Of a stretch of DNA of 64,000 nt, positions 45,901 to 58,052 are shown piece after piece; within the stretch, counting starts at the first letter, position 1, and every line of letters begins with the position of its first letter. Where the stretch lies: the NCBI RefSeq assembly GCF_026151205.1, contig NC_087081.1, positions 3,107,246 through 3,171,245 on the forward strand, in the 5' to 3' direction. Source of the DNA: Bolinopsis microptera. Lineage: Eukaryota > Ctenophora > Tentaculata > Lobata > Bolinopsidae. The notes below the pieces were generated by a model that saw only the letters and a list, made by a program, of their open reading frames with translations, searched no databases and was not told the origin of the DNA. The position numbers were made by a program, and so were the translations under genes.

Positions 45901-48821
45901 TGAATGGGGAGTTGCCACCCCATGGCAACATCAAAATATATCGACTATGTTACATCGCTTCCTCAATAAATGTATTTAATTGTAGTTGTGAAAATAGTTT
46001 ATAACTATTTATCTTACATGTTTATCGTATATAATATGCGATTGATAATGAAGGGTGTTTTATATTTGACTGCATATCGTTAAGTTTTAAAATTTGCCAA
46101 ACATGGAACGAATGAAATGTTTAAACATAATGAAAATTGAAATGTTTAAACATTTAAATAAATATTATTCAAGTTTTTAGTAAGTAGGTAATAGAGTTTA
46201 TAATAAACATAGTTATAGAGATCACGCAGTTTTTAAGACTATGTTCTGTCCTTGACAACAAATTTGGGACTGTGATGTGAGGCGCTTAGAGTATTAAGGC
46301 CACAGGGGGGGGGGGGGGGGGGGGTCCGAGGTCGATTTTGAGATTTTGAGATATGTTGTAGAGCTCGATCTAAATTTTCAAATGCTTTTGTCCTTACCGA
46401 AAACAAAGTTTCCTATTTGAAGATATCGCGCGTTGAATTTTGAGGTTTACCTGTAATTCTATTGTAAATAAAAACTTTAAATGAAATCGTGTTCAAAATC
46501 TATCTTCTTTTACAGTTTACGACTTAGAACCTTGTAACTTGGCAACAATGTTCGTCAAGGTATTTAGGGTTTTTGTTATGTAACGATTTTTGATATCTTG
46601 CTCCAAAGCTGAGATATGAGGTTAACCTTAAAATGGTTAACCTCATAAAAAGAGTTAGGAGCAAAATTACAAAAATCGTTACATAACAAATTATCAAATT
46701 TATGTCAGGAACATAAGTTCCAAATTTGAGGTGAAAAGGATAAAAGCTTTAGGAGAAGATAGGTTTTTGAGGTGGTAAATAAATTGTTCAGGAGAGCCAA
46801 AAGACTGATTCTGAGAAAATATGTTAACCTCAATTTTCCAACAAAATAAAGGGCATAAAATAGTTCTGTTCACATTGGATGGCTAATTGATACCTATTGA
46901 TAAGTTTAACTTGTGATGAGAGCAACAAAATGTTAAGAACTGGTTATTAAGTTATTAATGAAGTTAACTGATAAAAAAGGCAATAGTTAGTTTTCTACCT
47001 CGGACCCCCCCCCCCCCCCTGTGGCCTTAAGTATGTAATATTGCCTTCCTCATGATCATACAAACAACTGCACCCCGTATTTTAATATAGTCCAGTAACG
47101 GAATATAGTCCCGTATTTTACACAGAAATGTATCGTGTAACGGAGGAATATATAAGTTTCAGTTCCCTATAATATAAGCGTGTATCTAACACTGAATAGC
47201 TAATAGTGGACCTGTTCAACTTTTCATATAGTTAAAGTTAAATCACACCTGACACCATATTACAGCCTGCGCCAACTCTTTGGCCAGCACAATATTGAAT
47301 AGTAAACATAACATAACATTTAAACATAACTTGAAATAATATTTTACATAGTTGAATTTTTCAGACGCTATCCTCATAATGTGTCATACACGAACACGTT
47401 ATACACGACACCCGTATAACTGTACATAATATATTCATTATTCACCTGTATAATATATTCTTCATAAATTATGTTCGGGTAAAATTGTCGAGTAAAATAG
47501 CGTCGGGTATTATACACAAGTTGACACATTGGTCACCAAGCAACAAGAATCATTAATAAGTTGGGGGTCACGTGTAGGAAGTTAAGGTATGAAGCAATTA
47601 AGATAACTAGCAGGGAACCCGTCTAAAGTGGTGTTTAGACTCAAGAGACTAAAAAAATTATTACCTACTTAATTCGTGTTTTTGACACCACTTACCATAT
47701 TTTGGGCACTAAAATTATTATTCCTTGGCCAATTTTTTATTTTTTCATGCTGATTTGAAGGCTATTAGAGCATTTTAACCAGTCAAAAAAGTTTAAGTTG
47801 TATATCTTTTACGGTTTTTGCGGAAAGTCGTGTTAAAGTTGATGTCGTGGTGTCAGTAAAATGGTACGGATATATATCGTCTCGCTTTATATATAGTAAG
47901 ATATTAGAATTATTACAGCCCCAACACACACTGCTCCCATAATAAAGATTATTATTATCTGAACTCACTTGCGCGCGTAATATTATGGTATTAATTATAT
48001 TACTTATAACGTGGTGTTTAACATTTAAGAAAATACCATAGTGTCACGGGGCTTCCAAGCGACAATTTATACGTCCATAGTCTGTAGAGGACATAAAAGA
48101 GGTTGAACTAAAAACAAATAGTTAAAAATGGGACAGGTTGTTGTTTACAGTATTTTATAAATGTCCTTAACTCCTTACTATTAACGGAGATAATGACATG
48201 GTTTGTAGATGTAGCGTCTAGTTTTTATTTCAAAATTCAAATAAACTTTACATCAATGTATATTACAGTTATATTTAGAAAAGACCACAATATCTCCTGT
48301 GAGGCAAAAACATGGAAAAAATGAGAGCTAGATAAATATTCCTGAGACTCAACACTACCAGACTGCAGCTGGAGTGAGAAACATTATAATATATATATTA
48401 TGTAAACATTAGTGTAAGTAAACAGGACAATAGAAGAGATTAGTAAAAGACACAGATGTTCCCAGGTGTTTAATCATTGTATGCAACACAGTAACATAAA
48501 CCTCTTTAAGTTGCATAATTTACACATATTATTATATAGTGTCAAATGCCTCCACAGTGCCACCAAAGCTTCTTCGCGAATCGCCACCGTAAAAACAACA
48601 TCATGTAGAACGAGGAGAAAGTATTAAAACTAGAAAAATAGGTGAAAAGAAACTGCAACTTACCCTACTTAGTACTTACAGCACCTTACCCAAACTGACT
48701 GTAACTAACAGCAACTTACTGTAATTAATGTAACTTAATTTAACTTAGTTTAACTTACCCTACTTATATCGTCAACTACACGTACACCATCCATTGAGAT
48801 AGAGAGAGACATCTTCTTCTT
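36969..48821 (-). CDS. numb: Numb homologue, partial (8 exons, 312 aa; N-terminus not found)
   Basis: Exons in transcript order: 48759-48821, 40981-41121, 40631-40732, 40009-40138, 37990-38081, 37729-37816, 37364-37470, 36969-37184; all junctions are frame-consistent. The first three exons encode most of a PTB domain: [46 protein letters not shown] and [20 protein letters not shown], closely following Numb (DGLRVVD, IEKVSFCAPD, GERLSHA) rather than Dab or CED-6. The tail has two NPF motifs ([18 protein letters not shown]), as bound by EH-domain proteins, and DxF-like motifs (DEFDP, FDDFDIF) of the AP-2-binding type. Numb is a membrane-associated endocytic adaptor that restrains Notch in asymmetric division. 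A 21-bp in-frame duplication encodes GYHGNNS twice. The 5' exons (basic N-terminus and start of the PTB) lie upstream, either missed or beyond the window. Introns are full of repeats. The donor after the second exon is GTTAGT. Confidence 0.88.
38369..40006. repeat. 13-bp minisatellite AAGGAACCTATAT, about 125 copies
   Basis: Units are AAGGAACCTATAT or AAGGAACCTATAC with rare G or T variants. It fills the intron between the Numb exons 40009-40138 and 37990-38081 and begins 2-3 bases past the exon donor, so the array supplies the intron's 5' splice site region. Confidence 0.95.
40321..40541 (-). mobile_element. internally deleted Penelope-like element
   Basis: It keeps the first 120 bp of one arm, about 37 bp of the other (GATAAAGATAATTTTACACA) and the 45-bp tail ending GGATTTTAC. 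All coding sequence is lost. Flanked by ATGAACCTATTGA, duplicated. It lies in the Numb intron between exons 40631-40732 and 40009-40138, with the tail at the right, opposite to the full element. Confidence 0.75.
41122..41856. other. Numb intron, no further exon seen
   Basis: Intronic DNA with GCGCGC-rich islets at about 41740-41810. No exon recognised. Confidence 0.4.
41857..42410. mobile_element. TA-flanked MITE with C-tract interior
   Basis: Ends GAGGGTGTATTCTC and, inverted, GAGGCAATGTATTCTC, flanked by TA. Inside the left end is a C-rich tract (CCCCCCCCCGGGCTCCCCCC). AGCTTGCCCCC occurs inverted near the right end. No coding frame; it lies in the Numb intron. Confidence 0.55.
42411..44039. 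other. Numb intron; short repeats only
   Basis: Contains a CA microsatellite (42544-42570), three TTTCACGATA units (about 42820-42850), a 45-bp direct duplication (43726-43808, GTTAACTCGCCCTATTTTCA) and TGTACAT repeats (about 43963-43990). The frames at 43023-43211 and 43550-43843 have no recognised domain. Confidence 0.45.
44045..45000 (+). repeat. 18-bp satellite ACACTGGATAATATCTACT
   Basis: About 50 units of TACTACACTGGATAATATC with variants CTAGATAA and short inserts (GATAATACTA, TTCTAC) that make a higher-order pattern. It lies in the Numb intron. Confidence 0.9.
45001..46293. other. Numb intron, nothing recognised
   Basis: AT-rich; palindromic GTATACAATGTACCGTATAC-type sequence at about 45510-45560. 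No exon seen. Confidence 0.4.
46298..47026. mobile_element. TTAA-flanked MITE with GGCCACAGGGGG termini
   Basis: Flanked by TTAA at 46294-46297 and 47027-47030. Terminal inverted repeats are GGCCACAG plus a long G run plus TCCGAGGT. An internal inverted repeat (TTTGTTATGTAACGATTTTT ... complement) lies at about 46573-46690. It is piggyBac-like by target, has no transposase, and is the second such element in the window. Confidence 0.75.
47031..48758. other. Numb intron, nothing recognised
   Basis: No exon found between the first and second PTB exons. The 61-codon minus frame at 47783-47968 is not supported. Confidence 0.4.
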
Positions 48822-50602
48822 CTGAAATAGTAAACACGTGTTACTATCCGGTGTTAGACGTTATAAGGTATTAATTAGCATTATATAAACATATAATATC
48901 ACAATAATCTAGGATATTAATTAGCATATATAATAGCATAGAGTATTGAAAAATATGCTTAAATAATCTTGTAGGAGGGTTATCGTCTTCCGAATAAAGG
49001 GCATTTATTTAACCGTAGCGATTTTCAATTATATGTGGAGTCAATAAGATTTAAGAAACATAGATCGTGGTCGTATTGTGAGTTGGAGGACAGCATTTAT
49101 GAAATTATATACCCAAATATGGGCATATTTCCCCAAATTCGATCATTAATCCAAATATCACAACGATGATATTATCTCAATATATTCCCACTATGATACT
49201 GCCCACTATTATAACACTGCCATTATATTATATTAATTAATATAACACTAATTAATTAGTGTTTAGATGGTTATCATGCTTTAATACTGAAGTATGTTTG
49301 GTCCACAACCTCAACTTCCAGACCATATCCGCCAGTTAAAAATGATTAACACTCCATTAGCAATTAATTAAACGAATAAATCGCTGATAACAAACTGGTT
49401 TTAAAAATCAATGAACGTTTGTAAGGTAAGGTAATGTTTGTGTGTGTGTGCAAATTCCTTCTGCATGACTGCATTTTCAAGGAGATTTTTAGAATTTTTG
49501 GAATTCTCTGATTCGGAATTTCAGGACTAGAAATGAAATCTTTACTCTTTAGCCGTAAATGTAATTCAAGTTCTGATACCCGGAAATTTCATACAATTTA
49601 AACAGCCAACGGTTGATAATTGACCTCATTTCGCATTTTGTATACCAAACACCGGCAAACACAGGTACCTAGATCCCTAAAACATAAAATATGGAATTCG
49701 GAAGTTTTTAAAATGTTTTTAACAAAGTTAGCACAGACGAAATGAAGGTAGAAGAGATAGGCTGGTCACATGACGGGTCACATGACGTGTGAGCAAGTAC
49801 AGTGTACACCTTATCTCCTGGAGTCCTGGTCACATGATTTAAAGAAGATTAGAAACCCCCCACACTTTTTATTTGTTCCTTCTTTTTTCCTATAGAACCC
49901 GTCCCCAACCTTTTATTTGAAAATGACCCAACTCAATACTGAGTGTGAATACGGGCGGTACTTAGCGGCACTCTACATGCGGTACCAGACATAGCGGCAC
50001 CCTACATTTCACATATAATACTACAGTCTACCATACTAACAGTATATTTCACGCACATTTGAAGATAACCAAACAGCACCCTCTACATATCACGTATATT
50101 TGAAGATAACCCAAATACCACTCAGCTAGCACAGTTTCAGTGTACCAGGTATTTTGGTAATGACTGATTTTATGTCTCATCATATTGTAGCAATTAGCAG
50201 ATCACAAGATAGAAAATTACGTGTTATAATTGGATCATGCCCAAACACGCCCAGGAAACACAGAATCTAAAATATAGAACTAAGCTGCCTGATAATTCCC
50301 ATAATTGAATATCTACGTTTTCCGGCATTCTAACACGACTAGTGTTACACAGTTGGAAAGTTGCCACGGCTACAACTAGACAGTCGTGGGTATTTATCTT
50401 GGAACCAAAATAGAACCTAGAATAATGAGTTCAGATTAGATAATATCTAATCTAACATTGAATTATAAACGTCTCATATTCTGCCTGTTGAATTGGAAGT
50501 CAAGCGTTCATCAATACCCCTGTACCAGGGTAGCAACTCAGAGGCAACTCAACTTGCGTGAAAACTGGTTAAATGTATAACTATTAACTATACATTATAC
50601 AA
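48822..50602. other. no exon identified; presumed Numb intron or 5' region
   Basis: A preceding Numb exon (the YLG/SRG part of the PTB) was looked for on the minus strand here and not found. Confidence 0.35.
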
Positions 50603-50765
50603 TTATAGTAGTAGCGGTATAGTAGTAGTAGTAGTACAGTGGTATATAATTAGTAGTAGTAGTGGTATATTAGTAGTAGTATTAGTGGTATAGTAGTAGT
50701 AGTAGTAGTGGTATTGTAGTAGTAGTAGCAGTATATTAGTAGTAGCAGTGGTACTAGTAAATGTG
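50603..50765 (+). repeat. TAG/GTA trinucleotide repeat
   Basis: Imperfect TAGTAGTAGTGGTATA units; the 62-codon minus frame is a by-product. Confidence 0.85.
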
Positions 50766-50950
50766 TTCAAGTAATTGACCTTGGTGTTCACGGAAATTTA
50801 AAAGCTTGGAACTAAGCCAATGTCCTTTAAACTTCGAGCCAGCAACATATAGCAAGAACATATTAAAACGTTTTAACCTTGTAACTGGAGGTTAACTGAT
50901 GGTCACCACTTCAACTAGTTAATGTGAAATATAGTACTCAATACTCAATA

Positions 50951-50992
50951 GGGGGGCCGGGGGGGGGGGGGGGGGGGGGGGGGGGTGGGGGG
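50951..50992 (+). repeat. poly-G tract
   Basis: About 40 nearly uninterrupted G with one CC and one T; a strong G-quadruplex candidate. No terminal repeat partner was seen nearby. Confidence 0.8.
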
Positions 50993-51065
50993 GAGTAGTA
51001 CAACTAATTACTATATTGTATTTATGTAACTATTCAGGTTTAATTAAGCCGCTCGGAAATTACAC

Positions 51066-51344
<279 letters not shown>

Positions 51345-53417
51345 TTCTGAGATTATTGTTTAATTAAACTAATTTTGGCAAGATGCCACACTTTTACCTA
51401 TTATGTTCCTTTACATTCACTGCATGTTGCGCAACTTTCAAACTTATAGGCAGTGACATAAAATAGGAACATATTCTAACATTTTTAACCATGAAACTTA
51501 ACAACTATCCACCCCATTGCACTGTAACTAGCGTTAAAGACATTGACATAATAGTATGTCACATGTTATGATAATCTGTCACGTGGGTAGTCACGTGGGT
51601 AGTCATGGTAACTGTGTTACCCTGGTGGGACACAGAGATATAAGCCGAGTAAGTTACTAGTGTTGTGTTTTACAACTTATGATACAGACTATTGTACGTA
51701 CTGCAACTGTAGCGAACACTGGATTAAATTATCATAATTACTGTTAAAGAATGTGTAACTTACTTTTGAAGAGAACAGAATTCGATTATTTTTAATATGT
51801 TATTATAATTTCCACTTAAGACGTCGTTAATTGTCATCACACTGAACAGTTCAAAAGGAAATTTCACAATTTGACTATCCAATTTACGGGAACTCACATT
51901 TATATTGATAGTTATCTAACGAAGGAGCTCTTGCAGGTACCACCCGTATTCACACTCGAACTGAGTTTAGTAATTTTCGAGATTGGGGACGGGTTCTATT
52001 AACAAACAAACAAACAAACAACTAAGGAGCTCGCTTTTCAACAACATACCCCGTCTTGAAAACTTGGAATACTGCCAAGATTTAAAACACAATGTGTATC
52101 AACCTTGGAGCAGTTCAGATTCTCAGAATACTCAACAGTTAATTCTACACTCTTGATCCAGACTTTTGGTAATCTAGGTAAACTCATTATCAAGTCTCGC
52201 CACTCAACACAGCATTGCCAATTAATTATGATGGAAGACTGGAATTTACACCCCTCTTCCCGTTTTCTGGGTAATGTGACTGTGGTGCAGTAAAGGATAC
52301 TCTTTGAGTCTAAGGAATATTCAGGCTTTGGTAATGTGCTGTCAACAGTGTCGTAGTTTTTGTTTGAAACAAATTTTAGATGTACACGAATTTTTCTGCA
52401 GAAGTAACAGTAGAATTGTTTTCCCTACTCTTGCCGAAGGCAAAAAGATCGTAGGGAATAAGTAATCGGGTTTGGATATATATATGAGGTGGCCCGACGG
52501 CCCTACGTTGATGAAAAAAGTCTGCTCCTTCGCAATATAGACCACTCCCCTATAATTATGTGTATAGGAAGCGTCTGTTATGCTGCGCGCGACGCTAGCC
52601 ATGTGTTAATTAATAACAGTGAAGTTCCTCCTTCGCAAAGTTATTTTCCGCAATTTTCTGGATTCATTTATTGTTGATGCGCGGCGCTACATTGTTCAAA
52701 TAAATCGTAAATTTTTACCATGCGCAAATCCCACTCATTTATTAAAAACATAGCATGTAAATATGTTGCACTTTTTTCCAGTCAAACTTTTCACTCGAAA
52801 GAATTAATGGTACAACTAGTAGTACAAGTACATCGTAGGGAAAATTGATCGTGCGTGGTTTAACCGCGGCGAAATTATTGTTTTCTTTACAGATAAGACG
52901 CCTCAACTTCAAAGTGACTTTCTGCAGAAACGAAACTCATTAGACTGCAAAGTTGTATTGAAAATGTGCAGTAAGTCTATGAAACACTTATAACTCCCCA
53001 TAAAAAGATGCACATTTCTTACAGCGAGTGTGCAATACTGCAGAAATCGAAGACTCTACTATTGCTTTTGCTTTTTGTTAGCGAAAGGAGTGAACCGCAG
53101 AAATAAAACTGATATTTGAGTAAAACTGACAGGGAATCTCTAAATTGGTAATAGGAACAATATGGCCATCTGGGATATTCTTGCAACCCTTTCTTTGGAG
53201 AAAAAATCAATATAATCATAGAGCGGCATCTTTTGTCTATTTCACCGGCTGACATACATGATTTCCTTAGAAGATTGTGTTTTACATGCTCCAGAATACT
53301 ATACTCATCGTTCCCTTTTAAAAGTAGAGGTCGGGCCACAATGTAGCACTTTACTCCTTCATAATATTTAATAGTAAGATAGCTAGAAGTCTTGAGAGTA
53401 CCCAGAAACTTCCGGCT
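51345..53417. other. no gene supported
   Basis: A few frames of 60-106 codons (52342-52602, 53019-53339 on minus; 52105-52293 on plus) lack recognised domains. CACGTGGGTAGT is duplicated at about 51581-51604. Confidence 0.35.
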
Positions 53418-53730
53418 GGGGTGTATCAGTGCATTGTATCAGTACATTGTATCAGTGCATTTTATCAGTGCATTGTATCAGTGCATTTTATCAGTGCATT
53501 GTATCAGTGCATTTTATCAGTGCATTGTATCAGTACATCGTTTCAGTGCATTGTATCAGTGTATTGTATCAGTACATTGTATCAGTGCATTTTATCAGTA
53601 CATTGTATCAGTGCATTTTATCAGTGCATTGTATCAGTACATCGTTTCAGTACATTGTATCAGTGCATTGTATCAGTACATCGTTTCAGTGCATTGTATC
53701 AGTGCATTGTATCAGTGCATTGTATCAGTG
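53418..53730 (+). repeat. 13-bp minisatellite GTATCAGTGCATT, left part
   Basis: About 24 units with TACATT, TTTATC and TACATCGTTTC variants. The same array resumes at 57971 after the nested insertion. Three overlapping frames (YQCIVSVHCIS type) are by-products. Confidence 0.9.
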
Positions 53731-56700
53731 GACATGTTCAAACCTGGTTGGTGGTTTTGTTTCACTGCCAAAATGGGCAATTTTCTCATTTTTACAATAA
53801 CTCCATTAATAATTACTCGATGGTCTTGAAACTTTCAGAGATGATTAAAATTGTGATAACAAATAGTCTCAGGTCATCGGCTATGAATAATATTGTAAAA
53901 TGGCCCAGTTATGTTGAAAAATGTAACATTTGGTTACACTTTTCAATGGCTCAGCCAATTATTAAATTTTAAAGATTCTTGCTTCACAAAAATGTACTTT
54001 AGGTATTTGCTTAGCTGTGAAATGAAAAAAGGCCCACTTTTGGTTACATAAAAAGGCCCAAAATGGACATTTTGTAACATCTTGTTTTCATGAATCTATC
54101 TTTATAGTTTGTTACAACCACAGCTAGTGTAGGATATGTATTTAACTCTCAAACCAGGTTATTAGTGCAGCAATTCTTGTATAAAGGCATTACCACAATC
54201 TTGGTATAATATGGTTCATAATCAATAAAAGGCCCATTTCTTTGAATAACGTAACATGGTTATAAATGAGTATGTTATACAGAGTTTTTTGATCTAGCAT
54301 TGGTTTTAAGTTGGTTGATGCATTAAAATAAAGACATGAAACTACTTAACAAATTTAAAAAATGATAATTGGGACCAAATTATTGAATTTTGTAACAATT
54401 TAAATGTAATGTAATTTAAATTGACAATCCGCGACAGAACGCGGTAAATTTAATCAAATGAAAAAAAAAAAATATCAAATGAATTATTAAAAACTTTTAA
54501 TTTATATACTATCAAATTGTATAGAAAATAGAAATTGGGCCCTATATATTGAAATTTGTAACAATAAAATGCCAGGTCACGAGTTTATCCACTAAAATGG
54601 CAGAGATCCATATCCATCTATGGACTTACAAAATTCAATGTTTTGGGCCCAAGTACAAAATATGGTCAATAATATGGTTGATGGAACCCTTTAAATAACG
54701 TAGGCAAACTGGTCTGAACTTCAAAAACTATATAATATAATATAGCTTGCCTAACACCCCTCACACTAGGATACATACTATATAGGGGGGGGGGTGTCAT
54801 GTCCGTCTATGTCCGCCTATGTCCTGTCCTTTTTGGATTCTATGAGACAACGGACGTGTTTTTTGGGACATTGGCGGACACGGACGGACATTGGCGGACT
54901 CGGACGGACATTGGCGGACTCGGACGGACATTGGCGGACTCGGACGGACATTGGCGGACTCGGACGGACATTGGCGGACCCGGACGGACATTGGCGGACT
55001 TGGATGGACATTGGTGGACATTAGCGGACATTGGTGGACATTAGCGGACAAACATTTTGAGGACTGAAGAGTACTGAAGAGTACTGAAGAGTACTGAGGA
55101 GGATGGCTGAGAAGGATGGCTGAGGAGGATGGCTGAGGAGGATGACTGAGGAGGATGACTGAGGAGGATGACTGAGAGGGAGGAGAAGGATCAGGAAGAC
55201 CCAGGAGGAGGAGGAGGAGGAGGACCCAGAAGGAGGACCTAGGAGGAGGAGGAGGAGGAGAACTGAGGAGGATGACTGAGGAGGAGGAGGATGGCTGAGG
55301 AGGATGACTGAGAGGGATCGGAGGAGGAGGAAGAGGAGGAAGAGGACTGAGGAGGAGGAGGAGAAGGACTGAGGAGGAGAAGGAGGACCCAGGAGGAGGA
55401 GGACCCAGGAGGAGGACCCAGGAGGAGGACCCAGGAAAAGGCCCCAGGAGGAGGAGGAGGACTGGGGAGGAGGAGAACTGTTGAGGACTGATGAGGAGGA
55501 CTGAGGACGGGGAGGAAGAGTAGGAGGAGGACTGAGGAGGGGAGGAGGAAGAGGACTGGGGAGGATGGCTGAGAAGGATGGCTGAGGAGGATGGCTGAGG
55601 AGGATGACTGAGGAGGATGACTGAGGAGGATGACTGAGAAGGAGGAGAAGGATCAGGAAGACCCAGGAGGAGGAGGAGGAGGAGGACCCAGAAGGAGGAC
55701 CTAGGAGGAGGAGGAGGAGAACTGAGGAGGATGACTGAGGAGGAGGAGGACTCAGGAGGAGGCACGAGGAGGAGTGGAGGACTGAGAAGGAGGAGGACTG
55801 AGGAGGACCCAGGAGGAGGACCCAGGAAAAGGCCCCAGGAGGAGGAGGAGGACTGGGGAGGAGGAGAACTGTTGAGGACTGATGAGGAGGACTGAGGACG
55901 GGGAGGAAGAGTAGGAGGAGGACTGAGGAGGGGAGGAGGAAGAGGACTGGGGAGGAGTACTGAGGAGGATGGCTGAGGAGGATGGCTGGGGAGGATGGCT
56001 GAGGAGGATGACTGAGGAGTATGACTGAGAGGGAGGAGGAGGACTCAGGAGGAGGACTCAGAAGGAAGAGGAGGAGGACTCAGGAGGAGGACTCAGGAGG
56101 AGGACTTAGGAGAAATGAGAAGGAGGACTGAGGAGAACTGAGGAGGAGGAGGAGGAGGAGGACTGAATAGGAGGAGGAGAAGGAGGGGGACTGGGAGAGG
56201 ACTGGGGAGGAGGAGGACTGATGAGAAGGATGAGGAGGAGGACCCAGGAGGAGGAGGACTGAGGACCGAGGAGGAAGAGGAGGAGGATGAAGAGGAGGAG
56301 GACCCAGGAGGAGGAGGACTGAGGAGGAGGACTGAGGAGGACTGAGGAGGACTGAGGAGGATGGCTGAGGAGGATGACTGAGAGGGAAGAGGAGGAGGAG
56401 GACCGAGGAGGACTGAGAAGGAGGAGGAGGAGGACTGAATAGGAGGAGGAGGAGGGGGACTGGGGGAGGACTGAGGAGGAGGATGGAGGACTGAGGAGAA
56501 GGATGAGGAGGAGGACTGAGGAGGACTGAGGAGGAGGATGAAGAGGAGGAAGAGGAGGACCCAGGAGGAGGACTCAGGAGGAGGAGGAGGACTGGGGAGG
56601 AGGAGGACTGTTGAGGACTGATGAGGAGGACTGAGGACGAGGAGGAGGAGTAGGAGGAGGACTGAGGAGGGGAGGAGGAAGAGGACTGAGGAAGATCAGA

Positions 56701-57970
56701 AAGACCCAGGGGGAGGAGGAGGAAGAGTAGGAGGAGGAAGCATCTAAATGTTATTTCCATTTTTGTCCGTTTTTGTCCATTTTTGTCCGTTTTTGTCCGC
56801 TCTATTTTTTGTCCGTTTTGAAAATATAGGGTACCGAACGGACAAAAAACATGATCCCCCTATAACAGCAAAAATTGAACATTTTATTAAGCAATTTAGG
56901 TGTCCATTAATGTCCGCCTATGTCCGCCTATGTCCGTCTATGTCCGCCTATGTCCGTCTATGTCCGCCTATGTCCGCCTATGTCCGCCTATGTCCGCCTA
57001 TGTCCGCCTATGTCCGCCTATGTCCGTCTATGTCCTGTCCTTTTTGGATTCTATGAGACAAGCGGACATAGACGGACGTGACACCCCCCCCCCCCCCTAT
57101 ATACTATACTCTATACATTTACTTTCTAATGTTACATTATTCAAGTTCCGCAGCCATTTTATTAAATTATACGAATAAGGATTGCTTTACAATTCTGTAT
57201 GAGAATCTAAAAATCATGTTACCAGTACAAGAATATATTGAACATTCCAGATATATGAGCTTTGTAGTCAAAACATAAATATGTTACAAAATTCAATGTT
57301 TTGGGCCCAAGTACAAAATTTGGTCAAGAATATGGTTGATGGAATCCTTTTTGACCTGGAAAAACTGGTCTGAACTTCAAAAACTATAATATAGCTTACC
57401 TAACACCCCTCACACTAGGGTACATACTCTATACACTTACTTTCTAATGTTACATAATTCAAGTTCCGCAGCCATTTTATCAAATTATATGAATAAGGAT
57501 TGCTTCAGAATTTTGTATGAGAATCTAAAAACCATGTTACCAATACACAAATATATTGAATATTCCAGATATGACCTTGGCAGTGAAAACATAAATATGT
57601 TACAGAATTCAATGTTTTGGGCCCAAGTACAAAATTTGATCAAGAATATGGTTGATGGAACCCTTTGTGACCTAGAAAAACTGGTCTGAACTTGAAAAAC
57701 TATCAAGAAGCTTCTCTAAAAACCCATTGAAAAAGTGTAACATAGAAATGTGTTACAAAATTCAATATCCAGGGCCCCCAACTAAACTGCTATATCTCAG
57801 GACCTGAATATGTTACAAAAATTCTGATTCAAGGGTGCCCTCAGTCAAAGGGTCTAGTTTTTGTCAGTAGTTTCAGTTTTTCTTAAAATGTTACAGATTT
57901 CAATCTGGGGGCCCAGAAGTAATGAGTGGGAAAAATGAAACAAAACCACCAACCAGGTTTGAACACGTCC
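53731..57970. mobile_element. TIR element A, inserted in the GTATCAGTGCATT array
   Basis: Left end GACATGTTCAAACCTGG TTGGTGGTTTTGTTTCA; right end is its complement (TGAAACAAAACCACCAACC ... GAACACGTCC). CAGTG flanks both sides, though this is also part of the minisatellite. Without the inner element B it is about 1.9 kb. It contains two or three copies of an approximately 300-bp unit (at about 54600-54785 plus 57100-57290, 57290-57600 and 57600-57710) with the phrase TTCAATGTTTTGGGCCCAAG. One conserved short frame (SSAAIL.NY.NKDCF.ILYENL) recurs between units but no protein family is recognised. Confidence 0.7.
54786..57097. mobile_element. TIR element B, copy 1: G-tract ends and a purine-rich core
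   Basis: Left end G-run then TGTCATGTCCGTCTATGTCC; right end complement (GACGGACGTGACA then C-run); flanked by TATA/TA. Left subterminal: about nine CGGACATTGGCGGACT units. Right subterminal: GTCCGCCTAT units. TGTCCTTTTTGGATTCTATG occurs near both ends in the same orientation. The core, 55060-56740, is almost all purine (GGAGGA, GGATGACTGA). No transposase. The minus-strand Ser/Pro/Leu frames of 322 and 226 codons are by-products. Confidence 0.75.
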
Positions 57971-58052
57971 CAGTGCATTGTATCAGTACATTGTTTCAGT
58001 GCATTGTATCAGTGCATTGTATCAGTACATTGTTTCAGTGCATTGTATCAGT
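57971..58052 (+). repeat. 13-bp minisatellite, right remnant
   Basis: About six CAGTGCATTGTAT units, continuing the array at 53418-53730 on the other side of element A. Confidence 0.9.

Noticed and set aside
49440-49500. Minus-strand LLENAVMQKEF as the missing Numb PTB segment
   Set aside because: Similarity to the CEDAVKRLKAE segment is too short, and no proper exon boundary or neighbouring motif is present.
52342-52602. 86-codon minus frame
   Set aside because: No recognised domain and no splice context; not the missing Numb 5' exon.
53392-53972. Frames of 123-183 codons with YQCIVSVHCIS repeats
   Set aside because: All three frames are open because the 13-bp unit lacks stops; not a gene.
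54797-55765. 322-codon minus-strand Ser/Pro/Leu-rich frame, and the 226-codon frame at 56080-56760
   Set aside because: They are the complement of the purine-rich core of element B; the composition alone removes stop codons and there is no domain or splice signal.
57078-57689. Short related frames (SSAAIL...NKDCF...ILYENL) in element A
   Set aside because: They recur because the 300-bp unit is duplicated; stops and frame changes differ between copies and no family is recognised, so no gene is called.
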